Source: Canna indica
Taxonomy: Eukaryota; Streptophyta; Magnoliopsida; Zingiberales; Cannaceae
DNA: 64,000 nt
Assembly: GCA_034359265.1 (NCBI GenBank)
Contig: CP136896.1
Span: 9,269,501-9,333,500, forward strand
Direction of reading: 5' to 3'
Program-made: the position numbers and the translations under genes
Notes under the pieces: generated by a model
Seen by the model: the letters and a program-made list of their open reading frames with translations, nothing else
Databases searched by the model: none
Told to the model about the DNA's origin: nothing
Shown here: piece by piece, positions 47,553 to 59,215 of the stretch
Layout: each line of letters opens with the position of its first letter
How positions within the stretch are numbered: the first letter of the stretch is position 1

Positions 47553-50009
47553 TTTAATTCTATTATATATTTATGGACTATTAAATATTTATTTATTTAT
47601 TTAAAAAAATATAGGTTTAATTTTATTTGACCTCCAAAGTTTCATAGTGTCATGGAAATTTAATTTTCAGATTTCAAAAAAATCAATTTGGCTCGCAAAA
47701 TTTTAATTTGTATGGTCCAGGTCGGCAAAACTTTGTATATATAAAACACAAACACAAGTGTGATGATTTATTATCAATAATAAATAGCAAATTTCTCCTA
47801 ATTATTTTACGCATTTTATCATCCCATCTTACCTATATATAAATATAAACTGAACATGTTATTTTTGATTTGCGCAAATTTTTTTACATTTTTGTTTGCT
47901 TTGCTCGATATAAATAATGCTCTGAAATTATACATGTAATTGTTTTTGGCATGTACTTTAAGAGTACATCAAATGAATTTGAGATATTTATCAAAAACAC
48001 AAAAACTTTTGGTAAATTTGTCAAACCCATGAGAGCCTATTTGGAATTAAATTCATTTTTAGGAAAACAAAATACTGTAGCTATTTTTGGCTTTCTAAAT
48101 CGCTCTCTAATGAAATGTCATTTTCATTCTAATCAAAGCAATAAATCAATTATTAGAAATGTCATTTTCATTTTGATGAAAACAATAAAATCAAAGAGAA
48201 TATATTTTAGAGTTAGCGAAATTGATCTTTGAGTTGGGTGGAATTACAAAAATGACATTATAATTTTGCCCGTAAAATTGGATATAGTTGGTTTCACGAA
48301 AAAGAGAATATTTTGTATGAAATCATTTTCAAACACATGTATTTTCGCGATTTGGGCCAAACGAAAATAGAAACAAAGTTGAAAACGAAATTGTTTTCTA
48401 TTCCAAAGAGAGTTCTAAGATGCCTATTTTTGACAAGACCCTAAAATGCCCATCAAAAACATCAAATTCTTCCAAACCCTCTTATTTTATTTCTCAACCT
48501 AGTTCAACAATTTTTTTGATTGAACTATTTTTAAATAAAATTTCTTCCTTTTTTTAAATTAATTAAAAGTTTTTTGCCTCAATAAAAATATCAATCAAAA
48601 AATTTCTCTTGGCTTGTATCAATTAGGTTTAGCAATTTTTTTCTGGTTCAACCAAAAATACTGGGTTGATACTTTTACGGGCATTTTTTTTTTAATTTAA
48701 CCAATCAATCTATTTTTTTTGGTTCATTTAAAAGGATTCATTTTTTTTTTTTGTTCAACCAAAAAAATCTGATAAATTTCATGAAAAATAAGGTACAATA
48801 AATAAATTTTTGTTGAGTTGAATGGAGAAATAAACTAAAAGGATTTGAAGGAATTTGATATTTTTCTAAGGTATAGGCTTTTATCAAAAGTAGTTATGAA
48901 TATTCCGAAAAAAACTTCCAAAGTAATAAATTTACCAATATTTTTTTTATGCAATTGGCAAATTTTTCAAATATTCCTTCTAAAACTTTCATGTTCATAT
49001 GGTGGCTTACGTGTTTGACCAATTAAATCAATATTAATTACTCATGGCATATTAATTTAATATAAAAAAGAGGACTTAGTAGTCAATGTCATACATTTCA
49101 CGCCTAACACATAATATAAAAAAGAGGACTTAGTGCCCTACAAATATGGTCATAGTAGTCAACCTTCTATCATTATTCATTCCCATTTCCGACATCATCC
49201 AAATCACATTAATTATTCATCGATGTGCATGTTTTACTAACTATTCGGCTTGCATTAATTTCTCTCTCACATATAATATTTTTATAATTTTTCAATGTGA
49301 AGCATCAATGAAAATTTAATAATTACGAGGGTTTTAAGGTTTTATTTTTTTATTTCCGATCAACAACTAATGACCTGATTAACATCAAATAGACGAAGGA
49401 TTATAATTGATGTAAATTTAAAAATATGTGTTATAATTGATGCAAATTAAAAGATGAATTAAATGTATTAATTTCGTCAAAATTTGAATTAAATTTATTA
49501 ATTTTTCTATTTTTTTTAATGTGAAGCATCAATGGAAATTTAATAATTATGACGTAATATACAGTGACCTATTTAGCTTTTGACAATGTATTAATAATTA
49601 GGTCAATAGATAACACTAAAATAATTTAAGTTTTTAGTGTTCTTAATTCAAGCAACCTATAATTTTAACTCAATTCATATTGTCACTAACCATTTAAAGG
49701 AATAAGATATTAAGATGAATTTAAAATAGTCTTGCACATTATATTAATTAATTAATTATGTGAAATATATATCTTAGCCAATTTTTTTTACAAATATAAA
49801 ATTAATCTGAATTGGGAGGAAAGCACATGAGTCATCATTTATTAGGGTTTAGTAGCAATTAACCTGTCCCTATATCAAAGTCTTCATTTAAGAAAAGTTG
49901 TGGCTCAAACGTTATTTATTTTCAAAGCATGTGATTCCCACAATCATTAATTACATCACTGATCAACCAACACAAGTTGGGATCATTAATTACTCGCTGC
50001 ACTAGTACC
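47553..50009. other. No gene seen; AT-rich intergenic DNA
   Basis: The 93-aa frame at 47951-48232 has no recognisable domain. 48480-48790 is rich in 'ttcaaccaaaaa' and 'ggttca' words in several copies. 49290-49560 contains 'tgtgaagcatcaatg(g/a)aaa' twice (about 49298 and 49518). No complete element identified. Confidence 0.45.
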
Positions 50010-52495
50010 TTAACGTCACGCCCCAAAATCGGGTCAGACGATCGACCAAAATGCGAATAGACACTCCGAAATCTAAATCAATGCAATCACATTAATCATG
50101 CAATATAACTCATTTCAAGATACCATAACATACACATTTATTCAAAAAGAAACAAATCGGTATCAATTCAAGTAAAAGCTATATAACCAAGTACCAATGC
50201 TAACACTACATAAGTCAAGTGTTCAAATGACTACAAGTCTCAGATAAATTATATGTCTCTAAAGTAAACTCAAACTAGACTCGACTTGACTACACCAACG
50301 GATTTCACTAGATTGCCATCGAAGTCCGCCGCCACCAGCCGCGCTATACCTCAATGACCATGCTCTACAAAATAGTATATAAAAAAGAATGGTGATTTCA
50401 AAGAACCCAGTGAGTGATCGTCTCGACCATCACCAAGCAAAACCATGTTAAGTAAATAAAGCAATAATTAACCCTGTATTCAAATGGCAGATATAAATCA
50501 TGGTAACATATTTCATCAGCAACAAGTGCGCTACGCGCACCACTCGGCTTGACTCGGCCCAATTAGAACAATCCTCTAGTCACCCGCCTACAACTCACGA
50601 GGTGCTCGCTAGGCTGGCCACCCTAGCATACTTCCTAACTTGGGCTTGTTGAGCTAGGAAGACCCTCTAGCCTTGGTGCCCACAATTTGGTCGGGAAAGA
50701 CCCTCCGGTCCATGCCACTCGGGTCAGTCGTCGGCGTGACTCACCGATGTATGTCTCAACCCAGAATCACTCGTGCGTGAGGTGCACACTCGGCCCAATC
50801 CGGCCCAACATCAACTCATGCGCGATGCGCACCACTTGGCCCAATACCAATTCGTGCGCGATGCGCACCACTTGGCCCATCCGGCCAAATATCGAAAACC
50901 ATATTCATTTAGGGAGTAGGTTGTTCACTTGTAATGAGGTAGATTAGTCGGGTAATTACGACTTAATTCACCTTTCTTGGTGCACCTTAGGTAACACCCA
51001 CTCGACCCAATTAAGTTATTCTTCGCCATGTACCCACCACTACTCCCTTAAATTGTCTTATAAATTTTCTATTCAAGAACCTAACACCTATGATGGTCGT
51101 CGCGTAGCAGAACACTATGTCTTATCGAGCAGTTTCTGCATGACATACCACTTCGTCACAAACGCATCGTTCGAAGTCTCATCCGAACTTACGGAAATTC
51201 CTGGACAATGAATAAGAATACCACATCTATCCAAGGATTCCAAATTTAGTGGAACATCCTAAAGTCTTCAGTTTTCTTACTTCCCCAAGTCTGGCGGAAA
51301 TTCGGTCCACATTCGGAATTTCAACCCCTCTACGGGCCACTTTCCTAAACTTTTCACTCAATGGTTTATATTGTCATCCCGAACACGAAAGTGTTCAATT
51401 AATCTACTGTTCATAAGGTTAAACTACTACGACTATAGCAAACTGGGAAATGTCGTGTCAGGCTCGCGACCCGACTCATTCAATAAACAATACGATAATT
51501 CCAACCTACTTGACCAACCTGATTTCTATTTGTACACTACTATTCATGTCACATTATGGTATTCAAAGATCACGAAATATTGCGTACATAAAGATCGATA
51601 GATTTACCAGTATTTTACCGCATGAATCACTACCTCCGACAAGACAAAGTAAATTCAACATACACTTAATAAATTTAGCATGAATCACTCGACCACCCTA
51701 GGCCTGAATGAAAAATGGAATTCTAGCATGCTGTAATACATTAAATTTTCGGAATTAATCATTAAATAAAATGAAAATAAATATTAAACATCAATACCCA
51801 GTTTCCCACACTAGAGACGGCCCTCTCTAAGGTTTGGGGGCATGCCCTAGGGCTGCCGCCCCCTCCAAACCTCAAGGGGTGCCCTACAAATAACAAGATA
51901 CTACATAGAAGCAATAAGGGCGATCTAATCACAAGAAAACATGACGAACTCGCGTTCAATCCCCTAAACATGGATCAGCTGCCCCTATTGCCAATTCAAG
52001 GGATTCATTAGGGAAGAATCACTCACCTAAAATTGGGTTCAAGGGAAGAGAAGGCGACAATGAAGCCTCGCGATGAATCAATTCCGGCGAAACTTCGATT
52101 CACGGCCAAAAATCTCCACCGAGTGCCTTCTTGGAGCCGTACAGTCCCAGGTAGGCATATTATATTATTTTTTAAATGAAAATTTACTCTTTTGCCCCTC
52201 CTCACTTATGTTGACCCGGTTAGTTCAAAACGAGTCCGATTCGAGCTCCGATCGAACCCTCGGACTCGACTCGAATTCAACTCGAACTTAACACACTAAT
52301 TATATATCACTACTAATAGGTAATTTATATTGAGCGAAGGTGTCACCTCAAATCACATCCACTCGCGATCAATTCTGCGCGCGTCGAGCACGCCGAACCC
52401 AGCTCGCTGAAACCAATATACAAAATTATTAAATTTTTTTTTTGCATGTATTACACTTAATTATCCAGAATTTTCAATTTTGAAACTAAGGTGTT
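50010..52495 (-). mobile_element. Probable Ty3 Del/Tekay-like LTR (solo or remnant), about 2.5 kb
   Basis: On the minus strand it starts near 'ggtaacaccttagtttcaaa' and ends near 'gacccgattttggggcgtga', which look to me like the ends of long Del/Tekay-type LTRs of plants. The block is far less AT-rich than its surroundings and has no long ORF. It includes degenerate repeats with 'gcgcgatgcgcaccacttgg' at about 50820 and 50857. No primer-binding site or second LTR was found, so a solo LTR is likely. Assignment is from recalled family style, not a search. Confidence 0.5.
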
Positions 52496-52584
52496 ACCAT
52501 GCATTTAGTGGGACTTTTTGAGCCAAAAATTATAATACCCTGGTTTAGTCCTAATTCGGAGTATACTGAATATTTTGTTGACTT

Positions 52585-52710
52585 CACTACAACATAATCG
52601 ACCTATAGAGACACATAATTAGAGATAAATTAAAATTTTATTTCTAAGGCATTAAGTCTAATAAATTTAGCTTAAACATTTTATAGCACACCCATTAGGT
52701 CTTATAAATT
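52585..52710 (+). mobile_element. CACTA-like end fragment inserted in the TRIM left repeat
   Basis: Starts cactacaacataatcgacc, followed by tatagagacacataattag, the style of a CACTA 5' end with its first subterminal repeats. It is absent from the matching place in the right LTR of the same TRIM. Only the first 100 or so bases are present. Confidence 0.45.
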
Positions 52711-52733
52711 TATAAGACTTAATGGGTGTGCTA
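52684..52733. repeat. 50-nt near-perfect palindrome without loop
   Basis: The left half tagcacacccattaggtctt and the right-half complement tagcacacccattaagtctt differ at one position, and the centre is taaattta. 24 of 25 positions pair. It spans the junction between the inserted fragment and the TRIM repeat. Confidence 0.92.
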
Positions 52734-53214
52734 CAATAAACTTCTACTTAAATATTTTAATTAGGCAAATGACATGAGCATATGAAGTTGATGAGTTAAT
52801 TATACCATCGAGTTGACCGTAACAAAATGGTATGATAGCAGGACCTAGTCTAAGGCATAGTGAGAGAGTCTATGCGAGACAAGGCTGCCCAAAGATAAGG
52901 TGGAGCTGCTACTAGGCTAGGCCTCACATGCCGCTGGCTTGGGTGTGATTTGAGCTATGTGTTAGACTTGAGTTGGATCTTGACGATAACGTTAAGAAAT
53001 AAGTGAGAGATTGTAATATTCGATTTACTCCTACTTTAGAATATATTATATGTTGTGTTGATTTATAAAGCGACTTGATGAGTGTGTTACGATAAATTTC
53101 TACTTAAGTATTTTAATTAAGCTAATGGCATGAGCCTATAAAGTTGATGGGCTAGTAACCCCATCGAGCCGGCGGTAATAGAAAGTTCAACACAAGAAGA
53201 GACTTTTTGTGGGA

Positions 53215-54462
53215 TAAGAGTAAGACTAAACACAATATGCGATTGGGACACGTTAACCCTTCACAAATCTCAAAGGAGCTTAGGCATCCAAGACCTTAGT
53301 ATCAAAAGCCTTTCATTACATGTTAAAAGAATTTAAGCAATACCTAAACAATCATAGTTCATTGTGGGTTAAGCTTGTTCAAACTAAATATAGTCCTAAA
53401 TACCATTACCTCTTCTTGAGCATTATTGGATACTTGATTGAGCATTAAGCTTGTTCACATGCATCAGTTCCAACCCTCCAACTATAAATCTAAATCTTCT
53501 TGAGCATTAAAACTCTTCTTGGCTCTCTCAAGATAATTGGTTTAGACAATAATATTTTTTTCTTGTATGATTATTGGATACTTGATTTACGTCTTGTCCT
53601 AAAGTCTACTTTTATAAAGGTTAATCTCCTAAATACCATTACCTGTGGGGCAAATTTGATACAAAATCAAAATTGGATTTATTTTATTGGTACTACTATC
53701 TACAACAATGAATTAGGGGAGAGGGGGAGTTCACTAAATGGTATTTGAGATACCTAAAAACCCATGCGGTTACTATTATATATGAACGAATGAGACTTTA
53801 GGGATTGTTACCGCATCCTTTGCATTTTCCTTTTTAAGTGTCAATAACTAGGTTCTACCAAGAATCCTAAGTTGTGGGAGTCGGTATGGAAATGACCATT
53901 CCTCCCAATGTAACATTATTTTTATGAAGACTTTTTCATCGTCGACTTTTAATTTGTACTTTATTTTATTTTTTGATTTTTTCTAAAATTAGTCTTGTTT
54001 TTTTTTATGTGAACTCTTTCCTAAAACCAATTAAAACTTATTTTTTGAACGCGAATTTTTCTCTTAAGTTTCGCTTCTTCTTGATCAAAAACTCAACTTA
54101 GATCTTTACAATATGACTTATTGGTATTCTAGCTAGTAGTCGGTTTTCATATGACTCCATTTCAAATTTTAATCGGTGGTCCAAAGTTATTGTTGCTAAT
54201 ACTATTTGGTTATTACGACACACAAGGAATAGTAATTACACGATTTTAAACAACCTTTCTTCACAATTCTTATGATTAGGATTCTTACCTTTACATCAAG
54301 CTATTGCCAACTTAAAAAGTCCTAGCTAGTGGACTATAACTTTACATCCAATGTTTGAATTTTTGTTTGCCATCCGTAACTCAATCACATTTTGACTGAT
54401 GATGTACTGACCTAGACCCTCGACAAGCTAATAATATAGTTTTATTTATCCACAAAAAAACT
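53215..54462 (+). pseudogene. LINE remnant (post-RT to 3' tail)
   Basis: About 53260-53400 reads in shifting frames S-K-A-F-H-Y-M-L-K-E-F, N-N-H-S-S-L-W-V-K-L-V-Q-T-K-Y-S, the conserved post-RT stretch of plant L1 LINEs. About 53865-53920 has K-L-W-E-S-V-W-K. About 54175-54265 has R-W-S-K-V-I-V-A-N-T-I-W-L-L-R-H-T-R-N-S-N-Y-T-I, the linker before RNase H. It ends in 'ttttatttatccacaaaaaaa' near 54440-54462, a tail like that of the LINE remnant at 24443. The open frame at 53500-53748 is part of it. Dead. Confidence 0.65.
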
Positions 54463-54692
54463 AAGGTGATAGCCCCAATGGATTTGAAGTCTAAATCAAT
54501 AAGTACAAACATAATTGGTATTAAAAGAGCAAGAAACCCTAATTAGTAGCTGCTGTGAAGTTGTCTTGTCAATTTAACCTTCCAAAACCCTACATCAAAA
54601 GAGGTAACTTTAACCATTAAAGCCATAACGGGTATGTCCCGGGCGCTTAAGGGCTTATACAACATTCCTAACTATGATAGTCTTGTACCGAG

Positions 54693-55136
54693 TAGGGGTG
54701 AGTACGAATCGGAACGTCCCAATTCAGCCCGACCCAAAAAGTCGAGGCAAATGCCGTCCCGGTTCAAAATCGGGACAGGACCGGGACAAATATGTCCGTC
54801 CCGATTAAAAACCGGGACGATACAGAAAAAATCAGGATTGTCCTGTCCCGGCCCGGTTTATAATATAAGTAATATTAAATATATAATATATATATTTTTG
54901 AGAAAAAATATTAATTATTTTAATAAAAATACTATTTTTATTTTATAAAAAATTAATATTAATAAATTTGGGACGTCCCGGTCCCGTCTCGAATTTTTCA
55001 GGGTGGGACAAAATCAGTATACTTCAAGACCGGGACCAGGACCGGGACCGGGACGCATATTTGCGTCCCGACTCAAAATTGGAATGGGACCGGGACATAC
55101 CAAATCTCGGCCCGTCTCGGCCCGAGCTCACCCCTA
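54693..55136. mobile_element. hAT-type MITE, family C (GGGACCGGGAC-rich), 444 bp
   Basis: The left end taggggtgagtacgaatcgg and the complement of the right end (taggggtgagctcgg) match. Flanks gtaccgag (54685-54692) and gtactgag (55137-55144) match at 7 of 8. Subterminal cgggac/gtcccg words repeat many times in both arms and the centre is AT-rich. The two open frames here (54634-54948, 54968-55162) are products of this repeat and not genes. Confidence 0.88.
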
Positions 55137-56906
55137 GTACTGAGTGTGCTCAATATAGGTGATTGCTTGTAGTAGTGTGCCCCGGACCAATGAAAGTATA
55201 ATTAGATATTGTTATTTTTTTTCATTAGATGGAATATTTTATTTTATCTTGTTATTCATTATGAGCATGTTAGACTTGATAAGAGATTCACTGAATAGTT
55301 TATTCCGCGTAATGGTCATCAAGTACGAGACTTGATAATAAAACCCTAAGGTGGTTGAAATTCTATTCTAAACAATCCCTAGTCGATCATTGTCCTGGAA
55401 CGATAATGAATGAAAACTAACATGCAGTCTGACTAACGATGATCACGTTTTACTGATCATGGATATGTGATATCAAAGTTAGATCATAGACACATGTTGG
55501 AGAACATGGTGTCCGACCTAATATCACCATGGATTCCTACATGAGGAATTCTGTGTTTTGACCTAATCTAACATCATCTTTAATCGGATGGTAATAAGGA
55601 CTACAATTGGACATGGAATGAATCAATGCAAAAAAAATATGTGTAGTCGTGAAGGAATTTGTTCATCTCGTATATGAGAGAGATATCTCTAGGCCTCTTG
55701 ATGAGTGTGACTGAGGAAATGCATGATTGTGCTCAAATGAATCAAGAAATCAGATTGAGTAATATAAAGATGATATAATCCATGTCTTATGCTCGATCAA
55801 GATATCGCGTGACAAAAAGATAGAGTATCATACTGTGAGTTAGGTTGTTCGGATCATCGATCTTGCTTAACTTAGGTAGTCATAATGTATTACTAGAGAC
55901 CACTTATGACTTGTGGATTGCAAATGAGTTTTGGACCAACTGCCAACGTTAAGTGAACCTACAAGGTCGCACACATAGGGCGAACCGAATTGGGCTTAGG
56001 GTTATGACTTATCAGATTGGATCCACATGACCATTAACCCACAATTCTCTCTTGATAATTTTGGAGATTAATTACGAATTTAAAAAGGAATTTTCAAATT
56101 GGAATTAATTATTTTAAATTTAAAATGAAATTTAAAATTAAAATTACGTTGATTATAATTTAGGTAATGTATCTTTAATATTCGATATTAAAGGATACAT
56201 ACGAGCAGCAACACTAAGCCCTTCCTGCTTATATAGTGGATCAATAGCTTGTGAAGACTAGTAGCCCTTCTAGAATAGAGAAAGAACCAATATATAGTAG
56301 ACTACAATAGAAGAGCAATTGCATGAGTTGGACAGATCAAGTCTGAAAGGCAAATGAAAGCATCTTTACGTTCTTAGTCAGAGAATATTTGAGTTTAGCT
56401 TGAGGCTCTGCTTTATTTAAATCATCATGATTCTAGTATGAACCTGGGTTTCAATTGATTCAAATGGTCTCAACAAATAAATTTTCATCCTATCAATTGT
56501 AAAACAAAAGTCATTCTGCATTACACAAAAAGGAGAAATCAAATAACAAATAAAAAGTGGAGATATAAATTTCAAGTTTGAACATAAGTTTGAACAAATT
56601 TGTATTTATATTATAAACACCAGACGAAGCAATGATTTATCAATTTTTTTATAAAATTTATAGATTTCTAAATCGGTTCATGAGAAAAAGCCAAGAGACT
56701 TTGATTTTCGTTTCAAAAATCATGATCATATGAGTCGTGCGTGTAAATTCACATTCATTCAAATCAATATTTCAATATGAATATATTGAATAGAAAAAAT
56801 ACACTAATTAACAATTTAGTTTTTTTTTGTCTTATTTTGTCTTATTTTATTTTATCCTGTTTTATTTTAATCTTATATAACTTATATATTTTCATCTTCT
56901 TATATT

Positions 56907-56911
<5 letters not shown>

Positions 56912-56941
<30 letters not shown>
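56912..56941. repeat. (TA)n microsatellite
   Basis: About 14 TA units within an AT-rich stretch; it gives the Y-I repeat in the frame at 56777-57037, which is not a gene. Confidence 0.85.
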
Positions 56942-56945
<4 letters not shown>

Positions 56946-57213
56946 ACATATTGAATTTAGAAAATTCATCCTTGATAATTATTATTAAGGATATATTTTA
57001 TTTGGACATTAAAATCGTTTTAAGATTTCGAATATGACTTTGAATTGATCAACAATTGTGATGACTCGATCAATATGATTGACGCGTCTATAAATACCCG
57101 CCTACGGTTTAAATGGGTAGAATATCATCTCTTGGTGGCTGTCGACCTCATCAAGAAAGGAAGCCGACCTCCTTTTGAAGGAAGCCAAGCTCCCTTTGTG
57201 GCAGCCGACCTCC

Positions 57214-57217
<4 letters not shown>

Positions 57218-57249
<32 letters not shown>
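57218..57249. repeat. (GA)n microsatellite, about 16 units
   Basis: Uninterrupted AG/GA repeat following 'cctccacc'; it encodes the R-E run in the open frame at 57045-57479. Confidence 0.9.
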
Positions 57250-57584
57250 AAAAGGAGTTATTTGCTCGTCCAAATCATAAGGAGTTTTGTGCTTGTCCAG
57301 ATTGGAAGGAGTTCTTTAATTTGCTAGCACTCGGGAGTGGCCCAATTCATCGTGTTCATCTGTGTGCTAACTGTAGAGGGTGTTCGTCGCTTGTCAACAT
57401 CTTAGATCCGAAGCAAGATCGTGTTCTTGGACTTGCGGAGCAGAAGATGGAGTTCGGTCTTCAAAGGTATAACTTCTGACATAATATCGATTTAACCAAT
57501 ATGCATGAACCCGTTTGGATAGAGGATTCACTTTATTTCCGCTATGTGTAAAAATTTTGTTGCTTGTCTGATCCTCGCCGACCC

Positions 57585-57779
57585 AACAATTTCATCATGA
57601 ATGATGTTCTTGAGCATGTAATGTTCTCCTCGTAGAACAACACAAATTAAGATCCACTTGACACCGCCACAGCGAGTGAGGCGACAGATGGTCGACTTGG
57701 TGATGTTGTGGAGAACCTTGCGGGTGGTGCTAGCCTTGTCCTTTCCCAAACACTTCCCTCCCCTTCCCCACCCTGACAC
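57585..57779 (-). pseudogene. Histone H4 pseudogene, 5' two-thirds
   Basis: Reading the minus strand from 57779: (V)SGWGRGGKCLGK, then A-S-T-T-R-K-V-L-H-N, I-T-K-S-T-I-C-R-L-T-R-C-G-G-V-K, and L-K-N-I-I-H-D-E-I-V. This follows histone H4 from SGRGKGGKGLGK through RKVLRDNIQGITKPAIRRL, GGVK and the LENVIRDAV region. The start codon is GTG instead of ATG, about four residues (around N-I-Q-G) are deleted, and similarity ends near H4 residue 70. Many H4-invariant positions are changed, which a working H4 would not tolerate. The patch is GC-rich against AT-rich flanks. No intron is visible, but plant H4 genes usually lack introns, so retroposition is not proven. Confidence 0.78.
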
Positions 57780-57984
57780 GATTACAAAACTATAAGGAGA
57801 TATATTCCCACTCAGTCAAAATTCAAGGTTGTGGTATAACCCTTGGCTAAAACCTTTGACTTCTTGAGTTGTCTCCTTTCTTGAAGTAAATCTTTAATTA
57901 ATTTTTTCATCATTTATTGTAATCACTTCTTGGACTGGACTAACTCTTTAGGTCTGATCAAATCAGGCATAGAAGTACCCACAC

Positions 57985-58320
57985 CCAGGAACAAGACTCA
58001 GATCAAATAACTTAGCCCGGGGGTTTCACCTGACTATACAAGGATACCAACATCCTTCATTTATTTTCGGGGATTCGATAGTAATGATCCCACAATCTTC
58101 AAGATAAACATCGACTCATTCAGGGTAGATCCCCCAGAATTACGTGAGACATCCTCACCCGACTTGAAGTATAAAGAGACACGACGCACATCAGGTACTA
58201 TATATATTCGATTCCAATTTCATACCCATCATCTAAGATTTCTTGTTACTTGAGCTTTGGAGTATCTTTATAGGTCACCCCCGGAGCCACGAATACCCGC
58301 ATCGCTCCAACTTCAGGCAA
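57985..58320 (+). mobile_element. Ty3-like LTR fragment, second copy
   Basis: Shares with 1165-1530 the order 'agataaacatcgactcatt' (left copy 'aataaacttcgacccattt'), 'gagacatcctcac', a TATA-like 'agtataaagag', 'acacatcaggt'-type words, 'tcgattccaatt' and 'tacttgagc'. The strand is fixed by the TATA. A SINE is inserted at its right end (58337). Confidence 0.5.
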
Positions 58321-58336
58321 GAACACTTCCTAATTA

Positions 58337-58452
58337 GCCAACCGTGAGTAGCACAGTTGATGGTAAAATTTTATATGTTGTCTAGATGTCTAGGACTTAA
58401 ACCCTAGTATGATCACCTATTGTGATTTTTTATCTTTATTATAAAAAAAATA
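58337..58452 (+). mobile_element. tRNA-headed SINE, family 1 (copy 2), 116 bp
   Basis: Flanked by a 16-bp duplication with one mismatch: gaacacttcctaatta (58321-58336) and gaacactcccctaatta-like gaacactccctaatta (58453-58468), the hallmark of LINE-driven retroposition. The head has gtgagtagcacagttgatgg (box A region) and ggacttaaaccc (box B region). The body 'gatcacctattgtga' and the T-rich/A-rich 3' end match copy 1 at 13721. It is inserted in an older LTR fragment. Confidence 0.82.
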
Positions 58453-58852
58453 GAACACTCCCTAATTATGTCCCTAAAATAATTGTTACTTAATTATTAA
58501 TTGTGCATATTTTTTCTATTTCATTTTATTTACATAGTTGAGGAGATCAATAAATCAATATTTATTTATTTTTACCAAAAATGATTTTATATGAATACAA
58601 GATGCTACAAGGACGGAAAAATATCTGTACAAGACATTAGAAATAAGGATTAAACTCATGCCCTTCGGCAAGATGCCATGGAATACCTTGTAAATGTCAT
58701 GGGTCAAATTATTATGTTAAAAAATTAGTGGAAACAAATATATTATTAACGCAACAAGAAAAAAAATATTGATCAACTAAAGAGTATAAATATTGACCCT
58801 TTAGATAAATTTGAATTTAATTTTGAGAATAGAATCTGTACGTAGGGTTGTT

Positions 58853-59215
58853 CATTGGGTCGACCCGACCTATTTGGGTTGGGTCGGGTACAATTCGATC
58901 AAATCCGATCATAATTGGGTTGGGTCTCGGATTTTGGAATTTGAAATCCGATGACTTGAGATTCGACCTGATGATCTGATTATTTATATTTTTAAATTAT
59001 TTTAAAAATATTTATATTAAAAAAACATTTATTTTTATTTATTTTTTAAAATAATTTAAAAAATATTATTAAAAACTTATTTATTACTTAAACGGGTAAA
59101 CCTAACTGCCTGACCCGGCCCGATCCGATTAATTAAACTTGGTCGGATCGAATTGATTTTTTTCTTAAATTCGACTCGACCCGATCCGACCCGATCCGAC
59201 CCGTGGATACTCCTA
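58853..59215. mobile_element. hAT-like MITE, family D (GACCCGATCCGACCC-rich), 363 bp
   Basis: The left end tagggttgttcattgggtcg and the complement of the right end (taggagtatccacgggtcg) form an imperfect inverted repeat. Subterminal gacccga / tcgggt words dominate and the middle is AT-rich. The 8-bp flanks (tctgtacg, ataagcat) do not match, so age or mis-set ends are possible. Confidence 0.65.

Larger units (their letters stand above)
52531..53180 (+). mobile_element. TRIM-type LTR element, family 2, about 650 bp
   Basis: The left repeat (52531-52824) and right repeat (53012-53180) share 'cttctacttaa(a/g)tatttt', 'aatg(a/g)catgagc', 'aagttgatg' and 'catcgag' in order and spacing. After the left repeat comes tggtatgatagcagg at 52828, close to the initiator tRNA-Met primer-binding site. 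Before the right repeat comes the purine tract aagtgagaga. The internal region is about 185 bp with no coding capacity. The left repeat is longer because of a CACTA-like insert (about 52585-52700). No 5-bp duplication was found. Confidence 0.65.
55170..57545 (+). mobile_element. LTR-like retroelement DNA, family uncertain
   Basis: Long non-coding stretch without in-frame protein domains. A TATA-like 'tctataaataccc' lies near 57089, followed by about 400 bp of GC-richer leader with a (GA)n tract, resembling the promoter-leader part of a Copia-type LTR. I cannot fix ends, primer-binding site or target duplication. The open frame at 57045-57479 is open partly because of the GA repeat. Confidence 0.3.

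Noticed and set aside
50687..50947. 86-aa frame with repeated N-S-C-A-M-R-T-T-W-P
   Set aside because: The repeat comes from degenerate 'cgcgatgcgcacca' units in a probable LTR; no conserved domain.
54634..55162. Two R/P/D/G-rich open frames
   Set aside because: They are translations of the cgggac subterminal repeats of a hAT MITE.
57045..57479. 144-aa open frame as a gene
   Set aside because: Its length depends on a (GA)n repeat and it shows no domain; it lies in LTR-like DNA.
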